Source: Flavobacteriaceae bacterium UBA5079 (GTDB taxonomy: Bacteria > Bacteroidota > Bacteroidia > Flavobacteriales > Flavobacteriaceae). Taken from it: a stretch of DNA of 9,972 bases. Shown here piece after piece: positions 1 to 7,116 of the stretch (positions within the stretch are counted from its first letter, which is position 1; each line of letters opens with the position of its first letter). A program made the translations under genes and the position numbers. Where the stretch lies: NCBI GenBank assembly GCA_002414705.1, contig DIAL01000076.1, forward strand, positions 37,414 to 47,385. Reading direction: 5' to 3'. The notes beneath the pieces were generated by a model that did no database searches, had not been told where the DNA came from, and worked only from the letters and a program-made list of their open reading frames with translations.

Positions 1-124
1 CTTTCGCAATTTTTTAGTGAACGTGCTTACTTAAAGTAAGCTTGCAATATTGCTTATTGCGGTTGCAAATTTAAAATATTTATATGAATTGCAAAGCCTT
101 TTTTAAAAAATAATACAATTTATT
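1..124. other. AT-rich gap downstream of mutS with short palindromes
   Basis: No gene is visible here. The stretch lies beyond the 3' end of mutS. It contains a perfect 17-base palindrome at 25-41 (GCTTACTT, a central A, then AAGTAAGC), a perfect 10-base palindrome GCAATATTGC at 44-53, and three copies of TTGCAA (42-47, 63-68, 89-94). Neither palindrome is followed by a T-run in either reading direction, so I do not call an intrinsic terminator. A gene may end just left of the window, but nothing supports one inside it. Confidence 0.5.
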
Positions 125-2740
125 TTATGCGTGCTTTTTCTTAACCAACATGCGCTTAATTTCGTTGAGTTTCATAAGCGCTTCCACAGGTGTAAGTGTA
201 TCAATATCAATATGTAAAATTTCTTCTTTGATGTTTTCTAATAACGGATCATCTAAATTAAAAAAACTCAATTGCATCTCATCATCTTTCAAACCTTTCA
301 CTTTATCTGTCAATTCTTCACTAGAATGCGATTTTTCAAGCTTCTTTAAAATGCTATTTGCGCGATGTAAAACCTGTTGTGGCATACCTGCCATTTTTGC
401 AACATGAATTCCAAAACTATGTTCACTACCGCCTGGAACCAATTTTCGTAAAAACAACACATTATCTTTTAACTCTTTCACTGAAACATTATAATTCTTA
501 ATCCTATCAAACGTTTCTGTCATTTCATTTAACTCATGATAATGCGTAGCGAAAAGCGTTTTTGCTTTCGCAGGATGCTCATGTAAGTATTCACTAATTG
601 CCCAAGCTATAGAAATACCATCATAGGTGCTAGTACCACGACCAATTTCATCTAACAACACCAAACTGCGTTCCGATAAATTATTTAAAATAGAAGCGGT
701 TTCATTCATTTCTACCATAAAGGTGGATTCACCCATGGAAATATTATCAGAAGCACCTACACGTGTGAAAATTTTATCAACCAACCCTATGCGAGCTGAT
801 TTGGCTGGAACAAAACTTCCTGTTTGCGCTAATAATACAATTAAAGCTGTTTGACGTAAAATAGCAGATTTACCTGACATGTTGGGTCCAGTAATCATGA
901 TTATTTGCTGCTTGTTACGATCCAAATACACATCGTTTGAAATATAAGCTTCACTTGGTGGTAACTGTTTTTCTATAACAGGATGACGACCATCTTTAAT
1001 TTCTAAATCGAAGGAATCATCTATATCTGGATATACGTAATTATTATCCATTGCTAATTGTGCAAAACCGCACAAACAATCCAACTGCCCAATTAAAAAC
1101 GCATTCTGCTGAACGGGTTTGATATACTGTGTCATCCATTGGATTAAATCTGAAAATAGCTGCTGCTCTATTGCTAAAATCCGTTCTTCAGCACCTAATA
1201 TTTTGGCTTCGTATTCTTTGAGTTCTTCCGTAATATAACGTTCAGCATTCACCAAGGTTTGTTTCCTAATCCATTCTTCAGGAACTTTATCTTTATGTGT
1301 ATTTCTGACTTCAATATAATAGCCAAATACATTATTGGAAGCTATTTTAAGTGACGTAATTCCGGTAAGTTCGCTTTCGCGTTTCAGCATTTTGTCTAAA
1401 TATGATTTTCCAGATGAAGACAAACCTCGAAGTTCATCTAACTCTTCCGAAAACCCATTAGCAATAGTAAAACCCTTTAGCACATTTACAGGCGCATCTT
1501 CATTTAAGGTTTCTGAAATTTTATATCTCAATACCTCACAACTTTGAAGCGTATCGCCAATCACTTTTAAAGCATCATTATCACAACTGGATGCAATTTC
1601 TTTAATAGGAACAATAGCTTCTAATGAATTTTTAAGTTGAATAACCTCTCGAGGATTCACTTTACTCGTTGCAATTTTTGAAATTAAGCGTTCTAAATCG
1701 CCAATTTGCTTAATATGGTTTTGTGTTTTTTGAAGAATGGGTTTATTCTTACTTAAAAAATCCACCACTTCATGACGTTGCTTAATTTTAACAACATCCT
1801 TTAATGGCAATGCCAACCAACGTTTTAATAAACGTCCTCCCATGGGAGAAATGGTTTTGTCAATTACCTGAAGCAGGGTTACTGCATTGTTGTTGGTGGA
1901 ATGATATAATTCCAAATTTCTCATGGTAAACCGATCCATCCACACATAATCATTTTCTGCAATTCTGCTAATTGCTGTAATATGTTGTAATTTATTATGC
2001 TGCGTTTCACCTAAATAATGCAAAATTGCACCGGATGCTATAATACCTTCTTGCAAATCTTCGACACCAAAGCCTTTCAACGTTTTAGTATCAAAATGTT
2101 TGATGAGGGTTTCATTGGCATAATCGGTTTGATAGGTCCAATCTTCCAAATAAAAGGTATGAAAATCAGAACCAAACGTATCATTAAAAAGTATGCGTTT
2201 TTGTTTAGAAACTAGCACTTCACTCGGATTGAAATTCTGAAGTAGCTTATCAATATACTCGGCATTTCCTTGAGATGTTAAAAATTCGCCTGTTGAAATA
2301 TCTAAAAACGAAATTCCTATATGCAATTTCCCAAAATACACCGAACATAAAAAGTTGTTGGATTTGGATTTCAGCACCTCATCATTTAAAGCAACTCCAG
2401 GTGTAACTAATTCGGTAACACCACGTTTTACAATGTTTTTTGTAAGTTTCGGATCTTCTAGTTGATCACAAATAGCCACACGCTCACCTGCTTTTACCAG
2501 TTTTGGCAAATAAGTATTTAAAGAATGATGTGGAAAACCAGCTAATTCTGTTTCGCTCTCACTACCAGCGCCACGTTTGGTTAGAATAATACCAAGAATT
2601 CCAGCAGCTTTCACGGCATCGGAACCAAAGGTTTCATAAAAATCGCCTACGCGAAACAAGAGTAATGCATCCGGATATTTCACCTTAATAGCATTATACT
2701 GTTTCATTAACGGTGTTTCCTTTTTTGCTTTTTTAGCCAC
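125..2740 (-). CDS. mutS: DNA mismatch repair protein MutS
   Basis: MutS recognises base mismatches and small loops in newly replicated DNA and recruits the MutL-dependent repair machinery; it works as an ATP-dependent dimer in the cytoplasm. The 871-residue product is full length (E. coli MutS has 853). The mismatch-reading Phe-x-Glu motif is F34-Y35-E36 within GDFYETF. The ATPase domain at the C-terminal end has Walker A GPNMSGKS at residues 618-625, the family signature STFMVEM, Walker B LVLLDE ending at D697-E698, and FATHYHE after it. QLSFF at 823-827 resembles a beta-clamp-binding motif. The proposed start is GTG (2738-2740), because the encoded N-terminus ([16 protein letters not shown]) matches the start I recall for flavobacterial MutS; the next in-frame ATG, residue 12, would remove conserved sequence. 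It is transcribed divergently from the methyltransferase gene. All key residues are present, and I see no frameshift. Confidence 0.98.
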   Translation of the reverse strand: MAKKAKKETPLMKQYNAIKVKYPDALLLFRVGDFYETFGSDAVKAAGILGIILTKRGAGSESETELAGFPHHSLNTYLPKLVKAGERVAICDQLEDPKLTKNIVKRGVTELVTPGVALNDEVLKSKSNNFLCSVYFGKLHIGISFLDISTGEFLTSQGNAEYIDKLLQNFNPSEVLVSKQKRILFNDTFGSDFHTFYLEDWTYQTDYANETLIKHFDTKTLKGFGVEDLQEGIIASGAILHYLGETQHNKLQHITAISRIAENDYVWMDRFTMRNLELYHSTNNNAVTLLQVIDKTISPMGGRLLKRWLALPLKDVVKIKQRHEVVDFLSKNKPILQKTQNHIKQIGDLERLISKIATSKVNPREVIQLKNSLEAIVPIKEIASSCDNDALKVIGDTLQSCEVLRYKISETLNEDAPVNVLKGFTIANGFSEELDELRGLSSSGKSYLDKMLKRESELTGITSLKIASNNVFGYYIEVRNTHKDKVPEEWIRKQTLVNAERYITEELKEYEAKILGAEERILAIEQQLFSDLIQWMTQYIKPVQQNAFLIGQLDCLCGFAQLAMDNNYVYPDIDDSFDLEIKDGRHPVIEKQLPPSEAYISNDVYLDRNKQQIIMITGPNMSGKSAILRQTALIVLLAQTGSFVPAKSARIGLVDKIFTRVGASDNISMGESTFMVEMNETASILNNLSERSLVLLDEIGRGTSTYDGISIAWAISEYLHEHPAKAKTLFATHYHELNEMTETFDRIKNYNVSVKELKDNVLFLRKLVPGGSEHSFGIHVAKMAGMPQQVLHRANSILKKLEKSHSSEELTDKVKGLKDDEMQLSFFNLDDPLLENIKEEILHIDIDTLTPVEALMKLNEIKRMLVKKKHA

Positions 2741-2770
2741 TGCTTAACTGATTTTTATGTATTACTTTTG
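2740..2770 (+). promoter_or_regulatory. Candidate promoter for the RNA methyltransferase gene
   Basis: TACTTTTG at 2763-2770 is an exact match to the Bacteroidota -7 pattern TAnnTTTG. CTG at 2740-2742 is one base from the -33 TTG and lies 20 bases upstream. Transcription would start near 2776, giving a leader of about 87 bases. The -33 box overlaps the mutS start codon. The call rests on pattern matching only. Confidence 0.35.
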
Positions 2771-2787
2771 CTTCAACTCTAGGATTG

Positions 2788-2823
2788 CTAAAGTACTTAT
2801 TTATTTAAGGTTTTTAAACCCAA
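2788..2823 (-). promoter_or_regulatory. Candidate promoter for mutS
   Basis: Read on the minus strand, TACTTTAG (2795 to 2788) followed by CA differs from TAnnTTTG at one position. A TTG (2823 to 2821) lies 25 bases upstream, which is longer than the usual 17-23. The start would fall near 2781, about 40 bases before the GTG of mutS. Confidence 0.3.
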
Positions 2824-2862
2824 GTTTCCATAAGTTATTTACAATTATTACAAAACATAAAC

Positions 2863-3393
2863 ATGCGAAAGTTAAAAAATAGCGAGTTAGACCGATTGAG
2901 TGTTGATGAATTTAAAGACACCAAAAAAACACCCATTATTATTATTTTAGACAATATTCGGAGTCTGAATAACATTGGATCCGTATTTAGAACGAGCGAT
3001 GCTTTTTTAATTGAAAAAATTTATTTGTGTGGTATTACTGCTCAACCACCACATAAGGATATTCATAAAACCGCTTTGGGAAGTACAGATACCGTTGACT
3101 GGGAATATGCCGAAAATACACTTGATGTGATAACCAAATTGCAAAACGAGAACGTACAAATTTGCGCTATTGAACAAGCTGAACATGCTACCATGCTCAA
3201 CGATTTTAAACCAAAACCGAACACTAAATACGCATTGGTTTTTGGTAATGAAGTAAAAGGTGTAGCCCAAAATGTGGTAACGGCAAGTGATGTGGTTTTA
3301 GAAATCCCGCAATATGGCACCAAACACTCACTAAATATTTCGGTGAGTTGTGGAGTGGTTGTTTGGGATGTGTTTAGTAAAATGAATACCTAA
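2863..3393 (+). CDS. SpoU/TrmH-family RNA 2'-O-methyltransferase
   Basis: The 176-residue protein has the three SPOUT (SpoU class) motifs of AdoMet-dependent 2'-O-ribose methyltransferases. Motif 1 is DNIRSLNNIGSVFRTSDAF at residues 30-48, with conserved N37 and R43. Motif 2 is LVFGNEVKGV at 125-134. Motif 3 is EIPQYGTKHSLNISV at 147-161, with the SLN-x-S segment at 156-160. Motifs 2 and 3 form the knotted cofactor site in this family. There is no N-terminal substrate-binding extension of the RlmB or TsnR kind, so it is a compact, TrmH-like enzyme acting on either tRNA or rRNA. The target nucleotide cannot be read from the sequence, so I give no gene symbol. The start is the ATG after a long leader. 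It has its own candidate promoter and is divergent from mutS. Confidence 0.93.
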   Translation: MRKLKNSELDRLSVDEFKDTKKTPIIIILDNIRSLNNIGSVFRTSDAFLIEKIYLCGITAQPPHKDIHKTALGSTDTVDWEYAENTLDVITKLQNENVQICAIEQAEHATMLNDFKPKPNTKYALVFGNEVKGVAQNVVTASDVVLEIPQYGTKHSLNISVSCGVVVWDVFSKMNT

Positions 3394-3436
3394 AGTACAT
3401 CTTCACACTAATTTGACACTTTTTTTACAATTATAA

Positions 3437-3469
3437 TTCGTGATTATGCTTGCTCATCACATACATTTG
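3437..3469 (+). promoter_or_regulatory. Candidate promoter for the TonB-like domain gene
   Basis: TACATTTG at 3462-3469 is an exact match to the TAnnTTTG -7 pattern. TTC at 3437-3439, one base from TTG, lies 22 bases upstream. The predicted start near 3475 leaves a leader of about 22 bases before the ATG at 3498. This is a pattern match in a suitable position. Confidence 0.42.
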
Positions 3470-3497
3470 AAAGCAAATCAGATAAATTATTTTAATT

Positions 3498-4331
3498 ATG
3501 AAAAAACATGTCGCCACATTCAGTATTGCTTTTATTGTTTTAAGCCTTGCAACTTTTAGTTTTATAAATTGGAACCAAGATTCTCCAGACCAATCTAATC
3601 TTGCTGCTATACATGAAACAGTTAACGAATCTGTACAAGAAGAAATTCCTGAAGCTGTACCTGTTTTAAAGATTGACATTAATAAACCACTCGATTTTTT
3701 CTATCATATTAATAGTCGTTTTGAATCCATTACAAAAAGCAAAATAGCAGCTGCAACAACTATACACGATTTTATTTCAGAGAAAGATTCACAAAACATT
3801 GTACATATTAACAGTACAGAAGTCATCCTGATTAAAAACGACATTCAAACGGATGTTCGTGCGTATGGGAATTCGGACGTATTGAGTGATTCTCAAAAAC
3901 AGTTATTACAGACAATTGACTATTCAGAACACTTTTTATTTCGTGTGAATTACATCAAAGCAAACGCCATGATTTACGAAAATGAAGCACCACATTTTGG
4001 ACCTCATTATACCGTTGTTCCCGAAACAAAAGCAAAATATGCTGATGGCTTTAAAGCATTAATGGATTACGTTAATGCCAACAAATTAGAAAACACAAAT
4101 TCTATAGATACTAAAAAATTACGCGCTGTAAAAGTATCCTTTACCATTACTAAAAATGGCATAATAGAAAACGTAAATCTAGATAGAACCACCAATTATC
4201 CTGAAATAGACAAAAACCTAATTAAATTAGTAAAAGGCATTCCTGGTAACTGGGTTCCCGCTAAAAATGCCAATAACGCTATTATGGATGATGTGCTTGT
4301 GCTATCATTTGGTTTGGCTGATGGTTGCTAG
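3498..4331 (+). CDS. Exported or membrane-anchored protein with TonB-like C-terminal domain
   Basis: A 277-residue protein of unknown role. Residues about 5-24 form a hydrophobic segment after MKKH, which fits a signal peptide or a single membrane anchor; there is no lipobox cysteine nearby. Residues about 36-56 are acidic. The middle (about 60-175) resembles nothing I recognise. Residues about 180-277 read as a TonB C-terminal fold: KYADGFKALMDYV, then VKVSFTITKNGIIENVNL (211-228), EIDKNLIKLVKGIPGNWVPA (236-255) and a final strand VLVLSFG. This matches the family pattern of a strand pair, a helix with the NW-x-PA turn, and a last strand. A classical TonB would have a long Pro/Lys-rich spacer, which is absent, and I see no exbB or exbD beside it, so energy transduction to outer-membrane receptors is doubtful. 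It ends in Cys. It converges on the GyrI-like gene with only 6 bases between stop codons. Confidence 0.8.
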   Translation: MKKHVATFSIAFIVLSLATFSFINWNQDSPDQSNLAAIHETVNESVQEEIPEAVPVLKIDINKPLDFFYHINSRFESITKSKIAAATTIHDFISEKDSQNIVHINSTEVILIKNDIQTDVRAYGNSDVLSDSQKQLLQTIDYSEHFLFRVNYIKANAMIYENEAPHFGPHYTVVPETKAKYADGFKALMDYVNANKLENTNSIDTKKLRAVKVSFTITKNGIIENVNLDRTTNYPEIDKNLIKLVKGIPGNWVPAKNANNAIMDDVLVLSFGLADGC

Positions 4332-4337
4332 AAAATA

Positions 4338-4817
4338 TTATTTTATGGGAATCCAAATAGCTTCTTGGTTATCATCACGCATGGGATTGTAACCAGCTGG
4401 TAGCTTTTCAAAATGTGGCCTGTTATCTAATTGATAATTAGAATTTGGCAACCATTCCGTATGAAGTTTTTGCCAGAATGTTACAAATTCATCAACAGAG
4501 CCTTGAAAGGGAAACACCAAAAAATCACCACCTTGAATAATTAACGTTTCCATGTTTTCTGGAATGGAATCTATATTGGACACCTCAACACCTACCCATT
4601 TTTCAAAAAGGGTTTCAGGCGTCATGGTTTTTAAATTAAAACTCTTATAATTCTGAATGGAAAAACTGTAAGTCCCTACCCGATTAGAAATCTCATTTAA
4701 ACGTGGCATAAACTGTCTGGCTAAATTTCCTGTTCCTGCACCATTTGTTATAAATGACAATTGGGCTTTTTTACCGATAATTAAAATATCTTGGGTTGTT
4801 ATTTTTTGGTAGTCCAT
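4338..4817 (-). CDS. GyrI-like / AraC effector-binding domain protein (stand-alone)
   Basis: A 159-residue protein that looks like a single GyrI-like small-molecule-binding domain, the fold also found as the C-terminal sensor half of many AraC/MerR-type regulators. The best evidence is residues 96-139: GGDFLVFPFQG, then FWQKLHTEWLPNSNY and RPHFEKL, followed by the typical ending IWIPIK. No helix-turn-helix domain is present, so it is not itself a DNA-binding regulator; stand-alone members are thought to bind ligands or act as inhibitors or small hydrolases, and I cannot choose between these. I start it at ATG 4815-4817. The frame is open further, to TTG at 4880 and ATG at 4874, but those extra residues do not look like the domain and would run into the palindrome and candidate promoter. 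It probably has its own promoter and converges tightly on the TonB-like gene. Confidence 0.85.
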   Translation of the reverse strand: MDYQKITTQDILIIGKKAQLSFITNGAGTGNLARQFMPRLNEISNRVGTYSFSIQNYKSFNLKTMTPETLFEKWVGVEVSNIDSIPENMETLIIQGGDFLVFPFQGSVDEFVTFWQKLHTEWLPNSNYQLDNRPHFEKLPAGYNPMRDDNQEAIWIPIK

Positions 4818-4856
4818 TTTTTTAGAGTTTAACACGTTACTTCTCGTTACAATATT

Positions 4857-4884
4857 TAAAAATACGTTTGGCATCTTCAATCAA
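4857..4884 (-). promoter_or_regulatory. Candidate promoter for the GyrI-like gene
   Basis: On the minus strand TTG (4884 to 4882) is followed after exactly 17 bases by TATTTTTA (4864 to 4857), one base from TAnnTTTG. The start would fall near 4850, about 33 bases before the ATG at 4817, which supports that start over the upstream ones. The -33 box lies inside the left half of the palindrome at 4874-4903. Confidence 0.4.
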
Positions 4885-4903
4885 AATATATTTTGATTGA
4901 AGA
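4874..4903. promoter_or_regulatory. Perfect 30-base palindrome, operator-like
   Basis: The half-site TCTTCAATCAAAATA (4874-4888) is followed directly by its exact reverse complement (4889-4903) with no spacer. No T-run follows on either strand, so it does not look like an intrinsic terminator. It covers the -33 box of the candidate promoter for the GyrI-like gene, the position expected of an operator for a dimeric regulator. Alternatively it may belong to the repeat cluster to its right. That the palindrome exists is certain; its function is inferred. Confidence 0.55.
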
Positions 4904-4938
4904 CAGCTGAAGATCAATCGAAGTTATGTCAGATAAAA

Positions 4939-5019
4939 TTGTCATACAGAGTAGAGCGAAGAATCTTATTAGTGATTCTAAAAAGAGAGGCTTCAGTGAT
5001 ACTTCCTTCTGTATGACAA
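4939..5019. repeat. REP-like palindromic intergenic element
   Basis: The element is bounded by a perfect 12-base inverted repeat: TTGTCATACAGA (4939-4950) and TCTGTATGACAA (5008-5019). Inside it a second hairpin pairs AGAATC (4960-4965) with GATTCT (4974-4979). The outer sequence, together with GAGCGAAGAATCT, resembles the TGTCATTCTGA...GAAGAATCT intergenic repeats I recall as widespread in Bacteroidota genomes. It contains no reading frame. It sits downstream of folK on the minus strand and upstream of the GyrI-like gene. Confidence 0.7.
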
Positions 5020-5040
5020 AATCCGTTTTATTTAAAAACA

Positions 5041-5071
5041 AATTGTTATTCAGAGCGCAGCTAAAAATTCT
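5041..5071. repeat. Degenerate partial second copy of the REP-like repeat
   Basis: Aligned without gaps to 4937-4967, this stretch matches at about 22 of 31 positions. It begins AATTGTTATTCAGAGCGCAG, against AATTGTCATACAGAGTAGAG in the first copy. Only the left arm is recognisable; no matching right arm follows. It looks like a decayed or partial copy. Confidence 0.5.
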
Positions 5072-5103
5072 CCTTTAAGCTAAACACTTTTTTCACGATA
5101 CTA

Positions 5104-6249
5104 TTATTCCGATTTTGGTGCAACCGAAGCAATTTCATTCAAAACCCATAGATAATCCTCACGACTATTTACAAAATCGCGATTAGAAATATCAATAATC
5201 TTCACGTTCAATTCCTCTTGGTTTTTCAAAAAATTAAGATAGCCAGCATTAATTTTCTCTAGATATTCATCTTGAATATTTTGCTCATAATCACGACCAC
5301 GCTTTTTAATGTTCTCTTGCAAGCGTTGGGTGTTTTGATACAGATAAATATATAATTCGGGCTTGGCAATATCTTTATACATTAAGTAAAATAAGCGCCT
5401 GTAAAGATTAAATTCATCTTCTGGCAAGGTGATTTTTGAAAATATCAACGATTTATAAATATCATAATCGCTCACAATAAAATCTTTAAATAAATCCAAT
5501 TGCGATAAATCATCACTTATTTGTTGGTATCTATCGGCCAGAAAACTCATTTCCAATGTAAATGCATAACGCTTGGCATCTTCATAAAATTTGGGCAGAA
5601 ATGGATTATCTGCAAAACGCTCTAAAACTAATTTCGCATTAAAATCTGCTGAAATCATAGTTGCCAGACTCGTTTTTCCGGCACCAATATTCCCTTCAAT
5701 TGCAATATAATTGTAGTTAGAAAGATTATATTGTTTACTCGGATTTTTCAACCAAATATTAATAGGTTCAATAGTGCTTTTATCTTCACAAATTTCCAAC
5801 AATTCGGCTATGGTTTTATGTAATGTTGGATGCTTTTCTTTTAAAGCAACATCACACAAAGGCTGCAACACAAAACGTCTATTCGCCATTTGCGGATGCG
5901 GAACAACTAATGATTCTGTATGAATGATGGCATCATTATAAAGCAAAATATCCAAATCAATATTTCGGGATTCATACACCTCACTTTCATTTCTAACACG
6001 TCCCATTTCGGTTTCTATTCGCAATAAATCTTCCAAAACGGTTTCAACAGGATAATCTGTTTTAACAATAATACAGGTGTTTAGAAAATCGGCTCCTTCA
6101 AACCCTAAAGCAGGTGTATTATAGACTTTGGCAATCATTTGCACTTTTCCAATGCGCTTGTAAATTACATCTACTGCATCTTGCAAGTGCTTTAAACGGT
6201 CGCCTTGATTACTTCCTAATGATATATAAACGGTGTTTGGTTGGGTCAT
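5104..6249 (-). CDS. folK: FolK (HPPK) fused to a deoxynucleoside kinase
   Basis: A 381-residue bifunctional protein. Residues about 5-165 are HPPK, which moves pyrophosphate from ATP to 6-hydroxymethyl-7,8-dihydropterin in folate synthesis. Visible motifs are SLGSNQGD (10-17), NTPALG (44-49), DFLN (54-57), GRVR (83-86), RNIDLDILLY (95-104) with the metal-binding pair D98 and D100, and PHP (117-119) before RRFVLQPL. Residues about 181-375 form a second domain of the dNK/dGK P-loop family, which phosphorylates deoxynucleosides for salvage: IAIEGNIGAGKTS (P-loop 186-193), LERFADNPFLPKFYED (209-224), SDYDIYKSLIF (260-270) and the lid-like KRGRDYEQ (316-323). Both domains look intact, so both activities are plausible. 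I start at ATG 6247-6249, next to TQPNTVYISLGSN; TTG at 6261 would add four residues. The gene is divergent from yhhQ across 72 bases. The nucleoside preference of the kinase cannot be read here. Confidence 0.95.
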   Translation of the reverse strand: MTQPNTVYISLGSNQGDRLKHLQDAVDVIYKRIGKVQMIAKVYNTPALGFEGADFLNTCIIVKTDYPVETVLEDLLRIETEMGRVRNESEVYESRNIDLDILLYNDAIIHTESLVVPHPQMANRRFVLQPLCDVALKEKHPTLHKTIAELLEICEDKSTIEPINIWLKNPSKQYNLSNYNYIAIEGNIGAGKTSLATMISADFNAKLVLERFADNPFLPKFYEDAKRYAFTLEMSFLADRYQQISDDLSQLDLFKDFIVSDYDIYKSLIFSKITLPEDEFNLYRRLFYLMYKDIAKPELYIYLYQNTQRLQENIKKRGRDYEQNIQDEYLEKINAGYLNFLKNQEELNVKIIDISNRDFVNSREDYLWVLNEIASVAPKSE

Positions 6250-6287
6250 AACAGATGCCAAAATAACTAAAAGAAAATTTAATAGTT

Positions 6288-6295
6288 TATATTTA
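6288..6295 (+). promoter_or_regulatory. Candidate -7 box for yhhQ
   Basis: TATATTTA followed by CAC differs from TAnnTTTG at one position and lies 26 bases before the yhhQ ATG. I see no TTG at a suitable distance upstream. The gap holds no recognisable preQ1 riboswitch. Confidence 0.27.
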
Positions 6296-6321
6296 CACAG
6301 CCTTTTTATTCACAAAAATTC

Positions 6322-7026
6322 ATGACCCAAAAAGACACGCTTCTTTCCCAACGCATTTACCTTCTTTTAGCGGCTTTATTTATCACCTCTTTGGTGGTTT
6401 CTAATTTAATTTTTCAGAAATTTTTCTCTTGGTATCCAATTAATATAACAATTTTTGGTTCGAAGCTTTTTGAAATTTCGGTTGGTATACTTCCTTACCC
6501 AATCACGTTTTTAATTACAGATTTAATCAGCGAGATTTATGGCAAAAAAGCCGCTAATCAAGTCGTTACGACAGGTGTTTTTGCCTCCTTATTTTCCATG
6601 CTTATTATTTACACGGCTAATGCAGTTCCAGCCACAACGTGGTCGCCTGTTGGTGACGATTTATTTAGTACCGTTTTTGGAAATACGGCCATTGCCGTTT
6701 TAGCAAGTATGCTAGCTTATCTGTTTGCGCAATTTATAGATATTCAAATTTATCATTTTTGGAAACGACTAACCAAAGGTAAGTATTTATGGATTCGTAA
6801 TAACTTTTCAACTTTTTTCTCCCAATTAATTGATACTAGCACCATTTTATTGCTTTTGTGTTCATTTAATATTATTGAATGGAATAAATTTACTGGGTTA
6901 CTAATAGCAGGATTTCTATTTAAAGTTTTAATTGCTTTACTAGATACGCCATTTTTATATCTTGGTGTTTATCTATTTAGAAAGCGGTTTAAACTAAAAA
7001 TCAACGAGGAAATTAAACTCTTTTAA
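6322..7026 (+). CDS. yhhQ: Queuosine precursor transporter, YhhQ/Vut_1 family
   Basis: A 234-residue inner-membrane protein with about six hydrophobic segments (roughly 11-32, 46-67, 83-101, 120-140, 166-186, 191-217). It belongs to the family whose E. coli member imports 7-deazaguanine precursors of queuosine, the modified base at the wobble position of tRNAs with GUN anticodons. Family-like stretches are PITFLITDLISEIYGKKAAN (60-79) and FAQFIDIQIYHFWKRL (135-150), followed by WIRNNFSTFFSQLIDT (157-172); the acidic and Asn/Ser/Gln residues buried in these segments are typical. The length fits the family. The exact substrate (preQ0, preQ1 or queuine) cannot be told from the sequence, and no other queuosine gene is in view. 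The start is the ATG giving MTQKDTLLSQ. It may be read through into asmA, 90 bases downstream. Confidence 0.93.
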   Translation: MTQKDTLLSQRIYLLLAALFITSLVVSNLIFQKFFSWYPINITIFGSKLFEISVGILPYPITFLITDLISEIYGKKAANQVVTTGVFASLFSMLIIYTANAVPATTWSPVGDDLFSTVFGNTAIAVLASMLAYLFAQFIDIQIYHFWKRLTKGKYLWIRNNFSTFFSQLIDTSTILLLLCSFNIIEWNKFTGLLIAGFLFKVLIALLDTPFLYLGVYLFRKRFKLKINEEIKLF

Positions 7027-7116
7027 ATACTAAACTTTTATTAAACTTTTGGTTTTTAGAAACCTTTCTGTTAGTTTATACGTATATCCTTACAAACTTA
7101 TCACTTAAAAATTTTT

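Noticed and set aside
3394..3430. T-run after the methyltransferase gene as an intrinsic terminator
   Set aside because: Seven Ts follow but no stem-forming inverted repeat precedes them.
3413..3437. TTGACA and TATAAT boxes resembling an E. coli sigma-70 promoter
   Set aside because: The spacer is only 13 bases rather than about 17, and Bacteroidota use a different consensus. The exact TACATTTG box at 3462-3469 is a better candidate.
4818..4880. Upstream extension of the GyrI-like gene to TTG 4880 or ATG 4874
   Set aside because: The 19-21 added residues do not look like the domain start and overlap the palindrome and the candidate promoter; ATG 4817 fits both.
6250..6261. TTG start four codons upstream of the folK ATG
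   Set aside because: The ATG at 6249 already leaves the usual short lead before the SLGSN motif, so there is no reason to prefer a TTG.
6250..6321. Possible preQ1 riboswitch before the queuosine-precursor transporter
   Set aside because: The conserved preQ1 aptamer stem, loop and A-rich tail are not seen in this 72-base gap.
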